From Gracilibacillus timonensis (GTDB lineage Bacteria > Bacillota > Bacilli > Bacillales > Amphibacillaceae), in contig NZ_FLKH01000009.1 in NCBI RefSeq assembly GCF_900086715.1, forward strand, positions 186,001 through 250,000: a stretch of DNA of 64,000 nt. The letters run 5' to 3'. How positions within the stretch are numbered: the stretch's first letter is position 1; each line of letters starts with the position of its first letter. The translations under genes and the position numbers were made by a program. Below, piece after piece: positions 44,631 through 52,556 of this stretch. The notes beneath the pieces were generated by a model that searched no databases, was not told where the DNA came from, and worked only from the letters and a program-made list of their open reading frames with translations.

Positions 44631-45011
44631 ATGGCTTTTGTTAAAGAAGATCAAGAAAGTCCCAAATTGTATATTGCACAGCCTGATTTCACCAAGCCCG
44701 TCCGCCGCATGCAAAGCAGCTACCAATCGGAGGGTAAACCATCCCGCGTGGCAGCAAATCAAATAGAGCAGCCGTTAGCAAAAAAGAAAAAAGTAAAAGA
44801 CATGACAATAGAAGAAAAGGTTACTTATTTTGCTGCTAAGCCATCTCATGTACCAAGGGCAAAGTGTGAAATTATGACAGAAAAACGAAAGTATCTAGGG
44901 ATTATCCAAGACTATCAACAAGATATGGTGACATTAAGGATAAGCAGTAAGGCACAACCAGTAACCGTTCCGATAGAACAGATAAAAAGAATAGACATTA
45001 TTGGTTTTTAG
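44631..45011 (+). CDS. cotO: CotO-like spore coat protein
   Basis: 126 aa. Matches CotO in having PKLYIAQPDF near the N-terminus, a basic variable middle (AKKKKVKDMTIEEKVTYFAAKPSHVPRAKCEI) and the terminal VPIEQIKRIDIIGF. CotO is a morphogenetic coat protein that helps outer coat and crust assembly. ATG 44631 has AAAGGGG 8 nt upstream; ATG 44625 is too close. It is next to cotZ, as in B. subtilis (yjbX-cotZ). Confidence 0.88.
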   Translation: MAFVKEDQESPKLYIAQPDFTKPVRRMQSSYQSEGKPSRVAANQIEQPLAKKKKVKDMTIEEKVTYFAAKPSHVPRAKCEIMTEKRKYLGIIQDYQQDMVTLRISSKAQPVTVPIEQIKRIDIIGF

Positions 45012-45090
45012 CACCTATCATTGTCGATTGCATAAGATGTATCGATCATATTCATTTTTCAACTATGTATGATAGTAAGGAGGGAACCCA

Positions 45091-45312
45091 TTGTCTGAGA
45101 ACAAGAAAGTCATTCATGTTAAGGATCTAGTGATTAAGGCAGAGAATGTTCGCATCGAGCCAGAACGCCATCGTGATCCTTTTTTCAGGGGAAGAGAGCG
45201 CGAGGTGGAAGCGGAAGAAGTAGAAGAAGTCAAAGCAGAGGATGATCACGAAAAGCACGAAAACGAGGAATCAGATGATCGTCCAAATCGACCACCATTT
45301 TCATGGATTTAG
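45091..45312 (+). CDS. Small acidic protein in the coat cluster
   Basis: 73 aa from TTG 45091 with AAGGAGGG 6 nt upstream. First half: VIHVKDLVIKAENVRIEPERHRDPFF; second half: a Glu/Asp/Lys/His-rich tail ending DRPNRPPFSWI. No membrane segment or catalytic motif. It follows cotO by 79 bp on the same strand. The mix of an ordered head, RDPFF motif and charged tail is common in coat proteins of halotolerant bacilli. Function unknown. Confidence 0.7.
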   Translation: MSENKKVIHVKDLVIKAENVRIEPERHRDPFFRGREREVEAEEVEEVKAEDDHEKHENEESDDRPNRPPFSWI

Positions 45313-45434
45313 CTAGAAGGTAGGCGGTAGCCTATCTTCTTTGTCATGTTCGAAAAACGTATAGGATTATTTATAGAAGAAAGCGGGTATAGAATACAAA
45401 AGACAATAAAACAAGGGGCTGGGGAGGGAATAAG

Positions 45435-45710
45435 ATGGGTTATATCATACCAGTAGATCATTATCAGTATCAACAGTATCAAAACCGTATTACCCAAACC
45501 AAGCGAATTCCTTATACAGTGGAAAAGTTATACCCAAGTCAATTTGATCGGCAATATTATGAAATAATGTCTGAACACCAAAAGGCAAGAGAAGAACGAT
45601 CGAAAAGAAAAAAACAAGCCAGTACCTCGCAAAAATATGACCCTATGCAGCAAGAAACGGTCTCCGCTGAAATAACAGGGAAAGGAAGAAGGTTTGAGGC
45701 GACAGTTTAA
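45435..45710 (+). CDS. Small basic Tyr/Gln-rich protein of the coat cluster
   Basis: 91 aa. Starts GYIIPVDHYQYQQYQNRIT; then a helical basic middle (REERSKRKKQAS) and an end EITGKGRRFEATV. GGGGAGGG lies 8 nt before ATG. It is the third plus-strand gene after cotO and ends at a bidirectional terminator. Tyr/Gln richness suits a cross-linked structural protein. I do not know a named family. Confidence 0.72.
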   Translation: MGYIIPVDHYQYQQYQNRITQTKRIPYTVEKLYPSQFDRQYYEIMSEHQKAREERSKRKKQASTSQKYDPMQQETVSAEITGKGRRFEATV

Positions 45711-45739
45711 ATGTTTATAAAATGGCTTCATGCACACAT

Positions 45740-45769
45740 AAACAGCCCAGCAGTCTAGTTGGGCTGTTT
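45740..45769. terminator. Bidirectional terminator
   Basis: AAACAGCCCA...TGGGCTGTTT between converging genes. Confidence 0.88.
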
Positions 45770-45778
45770 GTACATGTA

Positions 45779-46453
45779 TTAATAGCTTTGAAGGTATAGT
45801 TCTTGTCCTTTTACATATTCCGCATAGAAGATCGTTTGTATATCAGACACTTCTTGCTTTGCCAACTCCTGTATCAGCCAGTCCTTATCCTTACCGATTT
45901 CTTCAAGGCTGTCCCAGATCACTTCTCCATCATTAATTAGCATACGAGGCAGGACTACCTCTTCCGGTGTTAGGTTTATGTCTTGGCGAGTCAGTTGTTG
46001 AAAGGTCGACTTCTTCAATACTGAAACCGTTCCGTCGGTTTCCAGTACGGCATAATCCACCTCTTGAATCGAAAAAACATCCTTTGAGCGTAATAGGTGG
46101 AGCAGTTGATTTGTATCCAGGTTTCCATGCTTCATTTCCTCGTACTGCAATTTGCCTTTATGAATAACAAGTGAAGGGCGCCCCTCCAATAAGGATCTTG
46201 TTCTTTTGAATTTTTGGGTGAGCCACTCAGTGAGATAGAGCAATGTTCCCCACAGCAGAATGGCAAAGCCGATATCCATCAGGCCCACTTCATTATCATA
46301 TAGCGCATTCCCGACTAGTTCACCTAATATAAGGGCAGAAATAAAATCAAAGGCAGTAAGTTGTCTGATTTGTGTTTTTCCAAGTACCTTCGTCAAGAGA
46401 AACAGCATGACAAAACCAAACAGTGTTTCTATAAAAATTGAACCATAATGCAT
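45779..46453 (-). CDS. DUF421/YetF-family membrane protein
   Basis: 225 aa: three N-terminal transmembrane helices (IFIETLFGFVMLFLLTKVLGK with GKTQIRQLTAFDFISALILGELVGNA, the family hallmark) and a cytosolic or external DUF421 domain with two alpha/beta repeats (EEMKHGNLDTNQLLHLLRSKDVFSIQEVDYAVLETDGTVSVLK). ATG 46453 has AAAGGAG 8 nt upstream. Related YetF/YkjA/YhaR-type proteins are linked to spore or germination functions. The exact role is unknown. Confidence 0.88.
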   Translation of the reverse strand: MHYGSIFIETLFGFVMLFLLTKVLGKTQIRQLTAFDFISALILGELVGNALYDNEVGLMDIGFAILLWGTLLYLTEWLTQKFKRTRSLLEGRPSLVIHKGKLQYEEMKHGNLDTNQLLHLLRSKDVFSIQEVDYAVLETDGTVSVLKKSTFQQLTRQDINLTPEEVVLPRMLINDGEVIWDSLEEIGKDKDWLIQELAKQEVSDIQTIFYAEYVKGQELYLQSY

Positions 46454-46670
46454 GGCTATGCTCCTTTCTATTCCATTCAAGAATGTCGCAGCATGAATTG
46501 GTGAAAAATTTATCTGGCTAAAGAGGGAAGAAGGTTAATGATGCAATATGCATCCAATAGACCTTCTCCAGTTAAATGGTGTTTTTTATCATTAGGGTTA
46601 TCGTATATTTCCTTAGGGTGTTCCAAAAAGGGATTTACATACCAACGAAATCTGTTTGAAAAAAAGAAAA

Positions 46671-46705
46671 GAAAAAAGCCGCAGCGGAGTGTAGCGCTGA
46701 GGCTT
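46671..46705 (-). terminator. Terminator of the YjcF/YjcH gene pair
   Basis: Minus strand AAGCC-t-CAGCG...CGCTG-c-GGCTT stem (read with one mismatch), followed by TTTTTTCTTTT. Confidence 0.8.
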
Positions 46706-46712
46706 CTCGGAG

Positions 46713-47141
46713 TTAATCGAGGAGTTGTTTTACCATGGTAACATGAGGGATACCAGCATCCAGAAATTCATCAGACACGATGTGATAGCCCAAATGTTGA
46801 TAAAAGTCTACTGCTTGTATTTGGCCATTTAATTTTGCTTTCGTATATTGTTGTTTTTTAGCCACATCTTCCATGAAGAGCAGTAACTCTTTGCCAAGCC
46901 CTTGATTGCGATGTGCTTTTACCACACAAATTCGCTCCATTTTTGCATATTGATCGACAAAACGCATTCTGCTGGCGGCGATCGGCTGATTATTTCTATA
47001 ACCAACAAAATGGGTGGCTGCTTCTTCCCATTCATCTATTTCCAGATCCTTTGGTACTTGTTGTTCATCGACAAAGACCTCAAAACGCACCTTGTAGCCG
47101 TCAGCTAACACTTTTTCATTTTTTGCCTCGATGATTTCCAT
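46713..47141 (-). CDS. yjcF: GNAT acetyltransferase YjcF
   Basis: 142 aa. ElaA/YjcF-like GNAT: GYKVRFEVFVDEQQVPKDLEID, acetyl-CoA loop VKAHRNQGLGKELL (RxxGxG) and GQIQAVDFYQHLGYH. Substrate unknown. It lies 16 bp downstream of the YjcH-type esterase on the same strand, an operon found around yjcF-yjcG-yjcH; the yjcG (2'-5' RNA ligase-like) gene is missing here. Confidence 0.9.
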   Translation of the reverse strand: MEIIEAKNEKVLADGYKVRFEVFVDEQQVPKDLEIDEWEEAATHFVGYRNNQPIAASRMRFVDQYAKMERICVVKAHRNQGLGKELLLFMEDVAKKQQYTKAKLNGQIQAVDFYQHLGYHIVSDEFLDAGIPHVTMVKQLLD

Positions 47142-47157
47142 CGTTTGTCCCCTCTCC

Positions 47158-47874
47158 TTATGCCAACATTGTCTTTAACATGTTTTCTAAATCCTGCTGC
47201 CAGTATGTCCAGGTATGATTGCCTTGAAATTCATGGTAATGATATTGAGAAAGCTGTTCTGCCAACACATCATGTAATAAGCGGTTCCCATGGAGAAAAT
47301 CCAGTCGCTCTCCCATGGTCGTATCTACATCCTGTTCCTCGGTGCCGACGGAATGAAAAATGGCCAAGTGGGCATAGGTATGTGCCCGTTTCGCCCTTGT
47401 TAATACTTGATCATTCACATACGGTGATTGCATCATCACTGTATCAAATGTACTCGGAAATTGACTTGCTACCATTAATGCCAATGTTCCTGCTAGGGAA
47501 TCGCCTAACAAGGCACGACGAACAGGAGTAATATGTATCTGTTCTTCAACAAACGGGATGGCTTCCTTAACCAAAAATTCGATATATTTTGTTTGTTTGG
47601 TCCCTTTTGGATGATATTTTTGAGCACGATCTTCTTTATTTTGGTAATGAATTCCCATGAAAATGGTAGGCTCAATTTCCATGGACTCATGTAACCGATC
47701 ACTGAGCGTTGCAACTTTTCCTATTTGAAAATAGTCGTTCCCATCTTGCATCACACATAATTGATAGTCGTTAAACGGAGTGAATGCTTCCGGAATATAC
47801 CATTTGATTTCTATTTCTTCATCCAGATATGTGCTATAGATCGTGGAATGCTGCATTTTACCTTTACGTTTCAT
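47158..47874 (-). CDS. yjcH: YjcH-type esterase (alpha/beta hydrolase, Esterase D fold)
   Basis: 238 aa. Nucleophile elbow GDSLAG (RRALLGDSLAGTLALMVASQ, about residue 128), acid Asp in SVGTEEQDVDT and catalytic His in EFQGNHTWTYW. Related to enterobactin/trilactone esterase-type folds; substrate unknown. ATG 47874 has AAAGGAG 6 nt upstream. First gene of a two-gene unit with yjcF. Confidence 0.88.
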   Translation of the reverse strand: MKRKGKMQHSTIYSTYLDEEIEIKWYIPEAFTPFNDYQLCVMQDGNDYFQIGKVATLSDRLHESMEIEPTIFMGIHYQNKEDRAQKYHPKGTKQTKYIEFLVKEAIPFVEEQIHITPVRRALLGDSLAGTLALMVASQFPSTFDTVMMQSPYVNDQVLTRAKRAHTYAHLAIFHSVGTEEQDVDTTMGERLDFLHGNRLLHDVLAEQLSQYHYHEFQGNHTWTYWQQDLENMLKTMLA

Positions 47875-48015
47875 AATAAACTCCTTTCTGAATATAAGGT
47901 ATTTTAACACATTTTTTCACTTGATTTGAGACATAATATCTACATAGAGAGAAAAATGTGTATAGATGAGACAAGCAAACGAAAATGCCAAACAAATAAG
48001 AAGGTGGAGATAAGA

Positions 48016-48672
48016 ATGAAAAAAAGAATACTTGTGATGGCAGCCCTGTTGTTTTTTGTCTGTCATGCTTCCGTGGTAATGGCACAAGATCAAACAGCCT
48101 TAGTAACCGATCAACTATTTAAGGATAAAGTAGAATTAAAATATCCTCAAGTATCTGAAATGGATAACCAGTCTTTTGAGGGTAAAATTAATGGGATATT
48201 TGAACAATATATCAAGCAATCCTATAAAGAGATGCGTAACAATGAAAAGGAAGCAGAGCAATACGATTTTCATGCAGAGTATCAAACTGATTATCAAGTA
48301 AAGTATAATCAAGCCTCTTTGTTAAGTATTTTAACGAGCAATTATATGTTTAGCGGCGGAGCGCATGGCAATACGGTTGTTCAATCATTTAATTTCGATG
48401 AAAAAGCAAAAAAACGAGTATATGTAACAGATATATTAAACAATGAAGAAAAAATAGAGGCAGTACGGGATTATGTCTGGGAGTATGCGATTGCTAGACC
48501 AGATGTATTTTATCCTGATTTAAAACGCGAAGATATTCCATTAACACAGGATACGGCATTTTATTTTGGTGATGATGGCATCACACTCGTATTTCAGCAG
48601 TATGCCATTGCACCATATGTGTCAGGGAATCAGGAGATTTTCATTTCAAAAGAGGTTTACGAGGGAAAATAA
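48016..48672 (+). CDS. Secreted DUF3298/DUF4163 (RsiV-like) protein
   Basis: 218 aa. Signal peptide at residues 1-23 (MKKRILVMAALLFFVCHASVVMAQ). The mature part holds DUF4163 (residues 35-110) and DUF3298 (TSNYMFSGGAHGNTVVQSFNFD, then FYFGDDGITLVFQQYAIAPYVSG), the fold of the RsiV lysozyme-sensing domain. No transmembrane anti-sigma part is present, so it is not an anti-sigma factor. Possible lysozyme-binding or peptidoglycan-related protein. AAGGTGGAG precedes ATG 48016. Confidence 0.87.
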   Translation: MKKRILVMAALLFFVCHASVVMAQDQTALVTDQLFKDKVELKYPQVSEMDNQSFEGKINGIFEQYIKQSYKEMRNNEKEAEQYDFHAEYQTDYQVKYNQASLLSILTSNYMFSGGAHGNTVVQSFNFDEKAKKRVYVTDILNNEEKIEAVRDYVWEYAIARPDVFYPDLKREDIPLTQDTAFYFGDDGITLVFQQYAIAPYVSGNQEIFISKEVYEGK

Positions 48673-48678
48673 TGCCGA

Positions 48679-48704
48679 GCAGCACCAAGAAGTCTTGGTG
48701 CTGC
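48679..48704. terminator. Hairpin between converging genes
   Basis: GCAGCACCAAGA-AG-TCTTGGTGCTGC, a 12-bp perfect stem, but with no strong T-run on either side. Confidence 0.5.
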
Positions 48705-48713
48705 ATAGGGGCA

Positions 48714-49169
48714 TTACAACAACGATACAGCAGGTAAACAGGAGATGGCACAGAAACAGCTTAAGTCGACGGTAATACAAATGCCCGTACGCTCAAGGCT
48801 GCTTACTGCCTCGCCGCTAATTTGATCACAAGGCATATCACCCGTTGCACTGTCGCCATCAAACACTAACAATTCCAACATAGCACAGCAGTCATTCACT
48901 TCACTTACCCGGAAGACAAAGCTCTCTACACAGGAGAACGTAGCTGTACCATTGCTTTCAATCCCTGCTCCAACACCGCGAAATGGCTCGCCCTTCTTAT
49001 TATAAAGAATAAAAGGAACGGTATCGTAACCATTACCGGAATCTGGAGAAACCAAATTTCTAATCGAACGGTGACAGCTGACGTCGCAGTGCTGATCAGC
49101 AACGTCTTCCTGTGCTTCTGCGATCGCCCTTACGACATCACAAACACAATCATGTGTAACACTACCCAT
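48714..49169 (-). CDS. CotY/CotZ-family spore coat protein, second paralogue
   Basis: 151 aa, about 14 Cys. The same blocks as the 43.98-kb gene: THDCVCDVVRAIAEAQEDV, HCDVSCHRSIRNLV, DTVPFILYNKKGEPFRGVGAG, FVFRVSEVNDCCAMLELLVF and RTGICITVDLSCFCAISCLPAV. ATG 49169 (AGAGGAGTG 8 nt upstream) gives the family start; the frame is open 13 codons beyond. The two copies are separated by non-coat genes, in contrast to the tandem cotYZ of B. subtilis. Confidence 0.92.
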   Translation of the reverse strand: MGSVTHDCVCDVVRAIAEAQEDVADQHCDVSCHRSIRNLVSPDSGNGYDTVPFILYNKKGEPFRGVGAGIESNGTATFSCVESFVFRVSEVNDCCAMLELLVFDGDSATGDMPCDQISGEAVSSLERTGICITVDLSCFCAISCLPAVSLL

Positions 49170-49373
49170 TCTATCCACACTCCTCTTGGAAATAAATATC
49201 GTGAACACTATACTCTATGAGCAGGAAAAGTTTTTGTATAGTCAATCGACATAGGGCGACAGTTGAATTTATAGGGGAGTGATAAGTGAAAAGAAACATT
49301 AAGAAACCGGGTAAAAACCAGACCGCTCCCTTTACCGACCACATTTTGATTATAAAAGGATTGGTCTATCAAT

Positions 49374-49406
49374 AAAAAAGGAGCATATGCCTCATGCATA
49401 TACTCC
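49374..49406 (-). terminator. Terminator of the LPMO gene
   Basis: Minus strand GGAGTATATGC-ATGAG-GCATATGCTCC (one G-T) followed by TTTTTT. Confidence 0.88.
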
Positions 49407-49448
49407 ATCCATTTAATATAAAAAGAGGTATTTACATTTGAAAACAAG

Positions 49449-50240
49449 TTAATTACTGATTAATTCCCAAACATAGGCATTTCCTGGCGTCTCGCCTAAC
49501 GTCCACCATCTCGCTTGATAAACAGCACCTTGATAGCTTACTCGGTCCCCATTGACATAAACGAGAGAGGCATCCCACGGATCAGGCAAATCGCCAGGTT
49601 CACCTGGCTCATCGGGATCACCAGGTTCGACGAAATCTCCGTCAAAATTGGCATCAATTACTTGATAGAAAGCATTTGCGGTATCAGCAACCTCCCAATA
49701 AGCGAGAATAACATGGTAGCCATCACGTTCAGGAATGTCACAATCATGTGTTACTGTAAAACCAGGACGCTGTCCATTATCGTTGTACGTACAAAATAGT
49801 TCAAAATCAGAACGCTCTAATGGTGAATTAGGATCCCAACCTTCCTTGGTAATGTAGTAATCCCAATCTTCTGTGGCATGGGCAGCAGTTAATGTCCATT
49901 CAAAGGTAAAATCACCGCTTGACATAGGAACTTTAGCCCAACGATTTTCAGACTGCTCGTCCAATTTAGGAAACACACCACCGGCACTAGCAATTTGTCC
50001 ATCCGCCACCCCTTGCTCTGGATAATTGCCCGGTCCTTCAAGACTATGAGGTTCATAAATAACGGCACCACAATCATTATTTACACCATCTGCACAAAGA
50101 ACAGCCCGGCTTTCTGGGTTATTCACATAGCCGTGAGCGGAAACCATCGAGGCAAAGGCTAAAGAAATAAGAAATAAACCAATCGTCATCAAGCTTACCT
50201 TCATCATCTTTACTGGTAAAATAGCTGCTTGTTCTGTCAT
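49449..50240 (-). CDS. Secreted AA10 lytic polysaccharide monooxygenase with CBM5/12
   Basis: 263 aa. Signal peptide residues 1-35 (ends SMVSA), leaving His36 as the mature N-terminus: HGYVNNPESRAVLC. The second copper His is in LTAAHATEDWDYYIT. The catalytic domain (36-205) follows CBP21 closely, including CGAVIYEPHSLEG, NRWAKVPM and VADTANAFYQVIDANFDGDF. A Pro/Asp/Glu linker with PGDPDEPGEPG leads to a CBM5/12 chitin-binding module (about 222-262, aromatic WDASLVY...YQARWWTLGETPG...W). The domains point to chitin, with C1 oxidation expected for CBP21-like enzymes. GAGAGGAG precedes ATG. Confidence 0.95.
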   Translation of the reverse strand: MTEQAAILPVKMMKVSLMTIGLFLISLAFASMVSAHGYVNNPESRAVLCADGVNNDCGAVIYEPHSLEGPGNYPEQGVADGQIASAGGVFPKLDEQSENRWAKVPMSSGDFTFEWTLTAAHATEDWDYYITKEGWDPNSPLERSDFELFCTYNDNGQRPGFTVTHDCDIPERDGYHVILAYWEVADTANAFYQVIDANFDGDFVEPGDPDEPGEPGDLPDPWDASLVYVNGDRVSYQGAVYQARWWTLGETPGNAYVWELISN

Positions 50241-50556
50241 ATAATACTCCTCTCACTTTTAATAACTAGATGTCTATACCAATAAAATAGACAAAAAACA
50301 GAATTATAGTAAATTTACTGCGAACCTCCTTTCTGGCCAATATATGAAATCCCTTACATTACCTAATTCTAAAAAAACATCCGATATATGTCAATCTTTT
50401 TTTGAATAAAATGTGAATTTATTTCTTAAACAACGTTGAAATATATTTTTTTAAAGTTTGGGATTGATTTGTTAAAAACAAACTGGTATAGTTATCTTAA
50501 CTTTTTGTTTATGATTTTTGGACTAGTCAACTATAATTAAAGAATGGAGGGGTAAA
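50241..50556. other. Divergent promoter region, LPMO / Lpl-type ABC operon
   Basis: No gene. It has AT-rich sequence and a minus-strand AAAGGAGG (about 50328) without a nearby start. The only clear element is the plus-strand promoter listed separately. Confidence 0.6.
50464..50492 (+). promoter_or_regulatory. SigA-like promoter of the Lpl-type ABC operon
   Basis: TTGATT (50464-50469), 17-nt spacer, TATAGT (50487-50492), 65 nt before the first permease gene. Confidence 0.7.
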
Positions 50557-51516
50557 ATGAAAGATAAATCGGAAATGGTGTTATCACAAGGAAGATCAAA
50601 TAAAAAGAAGCCCTTTTTGTTTCGGTATATGAAACAAATGGATTTGCAACTTATGGTTATTCCGGGACTATTATTTATTTTTATATTTAATTACATACCG
50701 ATGTATGGTGTTTTGATGTCTTTTCAAGATTATAATCTTTTTGATGGAATGGGTAATAGTCCTTGGGTAGGTTTTAAGCATTTTGAAATGTTTTTTAATG
50801 ATCCACGTTTTATGGAAATCATGCGAAATACGATGGTAATTAGTGGTTTAAAGATACTAATCTGTTTTCCAGCACCGATTATGTTAGCGCTTATGTTGAA
50901 TGAAGTGAAGAACATGGCATTTAAACGAACCGTGCAAACTATTACGTACTTGCCACATTTCTTATCATGGGTTATCGTCGCAGGGTTTGCGATGTCGATT
51001 CTTTCCACAGATAATGGCAGCTTAAATATGGCCATGGAAAAGGCAGGATTAATCGATGAACCGCTCAGTTTTTTGGCGATACCAGAATATTTTTGGACGA
51101 TTATTGTATCAACAAATTTATGGAAATCGATTGGGTTTGCTTCTATTGTATACATTGCCGCCATTGCAGGGGTTGACCCACAATTATATGAAGCTGCCGC
51201 ATTGGATGGAGCAAGCAGGTTCAAGCAAATATTTTTGATAACGATTCCATCAATTATGCCGATTATCGTTATTTTCTTTATTCTAGAAGTGGGTAATTTA
51301 TTGAACGCTGGTTTTGAGGATCTATTGATTTTAGGTGATGACGCGATCTTGAGGTCTGTATCAGATGTTTTAGATACTTACGTCTATCGTGTAGGGATAG
51401 GGAGCGGTAGATATTCCTATGCTACGGCGATTGGGTTGTTTAAGGCAGTTATCAGTGTAGGGTTATTGAGCTTAGCTAACTATCTGGCCAGAAGGTCAGG
51501 GAATAGCTTATGGTAA
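50557..51516 (+). CDS. Carbohydrate ABC transporter permease (LplB-like)
   Basis: 319 aa, six transmembrane helices. The EAA loop EAAALDGASRFKQIFLITIPSIMP (about residues 210-233) contacts the ATPase. N-terminal LMVIPGLLFIFIFNYIPMYG is characteristic of LplB/YtcP-type permeases, which import poly- or oligosaccharides. First gene of a four-gene operon (permease, permease, binding protein, DUF624). No ATPase is present; these systems use a shared MsmX-type ATPase encoded elsewhere. Confidence 0.93.
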   Translation: MKDKSEMVLSQGRSNKKKPFLFRYMKQMDLQLMVIPGLLFIFIFNYIPMYGVLMSFQDYNLFDGMGNSPWVGFKHFEMFFNDPRFMEIMRNTMVISGLKILICFPAPIMLALMLNEVKNMAFKRTVQTITYLPHFLSWVIVAGFAMSILSTDNGSLNMAMEKAGLIDEPLSFLAIPEYFWTIIVSTNLWKSIGFASIVYIAAIAGVDPQLYEAAALDGASRFKQIFLITIPSIMPIIVIFFILEVGNLLNAGFEDLLILGDDAILRSVSDVLDTYVYRVGIGSGRYSYATAIGLFKAVISVGLLSLANYLARRSGNSLW

Positions 51517-51553
51517 ATCGAACAAATGGACTTACAAGAAATGAGGTGAAGTT

Positions 51554-52450
51554 ATGATTAAACCGACGTTAAGTGATCGCATAATGATCATATTCATCTA
51601 TGTGTTTTTGATCGGTTTAGCATTTATTACGTTTTATCCATTTTGGAACTCTCTCGTTATTTCCTTTAACGCGGGAAAAGATACGATGTTAGGTGGCATT
51701 ACTTTCTGGCCTAGGGAATTCACCTGGGAGAATTATCAAGTAGTGTTTCAAGATAAGCGTCTGCTTAATGCTTTTCTGATCACTATATTGCGCACAGGGA
51801 TAGGAACCTTTTTGTCAGTTCTTGTAACCGCTTTATTAGCGTATGGATTGTCTAAAAAAGAATTGATTGGCAGACATTTTTTCATGATTTTTTGTTTACT
51901 AACGATGTTTTTTAGTGGGGGATTAATTCCTACCTTCCTATTAGTAAGAGGGATAGGATTAATGGATTCTTTTTGGGCGATGATCATCCCGACTTTGGTA
52001 TTGGTCTGGAACATGATTATTTTTCGGACCTTTTTTCAGCAATTACCTAAAGGTCTGGAAGAGTCGGCCAAGATTGATGGCTGTGGTAATTGGCAGATAT
52101 TTTTTCGTATTGTTTTACCATTATCAGGACCGGTTATTGCGACGTTATCATTGTTTACGGCTGTCTTTCATTGGAATGATTGGTTTTTTCCTAGTATATA
52201 TATCACATCTGAGCACTTGATTCCGATTCAAACCCTGTTGCGGCAAGTGTTAAATTCAAACACGGTTACGTCACAGATGAGCCAATTAGACGCTGGAGCA
52301 CTTGCCCATATGTCGAATGTTGCCAAGGTAACAGGGAAGTCATTATCCATGGCAACCATGATGGTGGCGACGATTCCGATTATGCTGGTTTATCCTTTCG
52401 TACAGAAACACTTTGTTAAAGGGGTACTAATCGGATCGTTAAAAGAATAA
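51554..52450 (+). CDS. Carbohydrate ABC transporter permease (LplC/YtcP-like)
   Basis: 298 aa, six helices. The EAA loop is EESAKIDGCGNWQIFFRIVLPLSGPV (about residues 170-195). Opening FITFYPFWNSLVISFNAG fits the LplC family. Second permease of the heterodimer, 37 bp after the first; ATGAGGTGAAG gives a good ribosome site. Confidence 0.93.
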   Translation: MIKPTLSDRIMIIFIYVFLIGLAFITFYPFWNSLVISFNAGKDTMLGGITFWPREFTWENYQVVFQDKRLLNAFLITILRTGIGTFLSVLVTALLAYGLSKKELIGRHFFMIFCLLTMFFSGGLIPTFLLVRGIGLMDSFWAMIIPTLVLVWNMIIFRTFFQQLPKGLEESAKIDGCGNWQIFFRIVLPLSGPVIATLSLFTAVFHWNDWFFPSIYITSEHLIPIQTLLRQVLNSNTVTSQMSQLDAGALAHMSNVAKVTGKSLSMATMMVATIPIMLVYPFVQKHFVKGVLIGSLKE

Positions 52451-52556
52451 ACCGACGTTAACTATTGTTTTAAAGCTATATGCTTTAAATATAGACTTTT
52501 ACCAAATGCATGTACTGGAAAAGTCAAAAAAATAAGAAAAAAGGGGAGAGAAAGTG

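Noticed and set aside
46538-46741. 67-codon frame opposite the yjcF terminator
   Set aside because: Its 3' half is the terminator and antisense of yjcF; composition is not protein-like.
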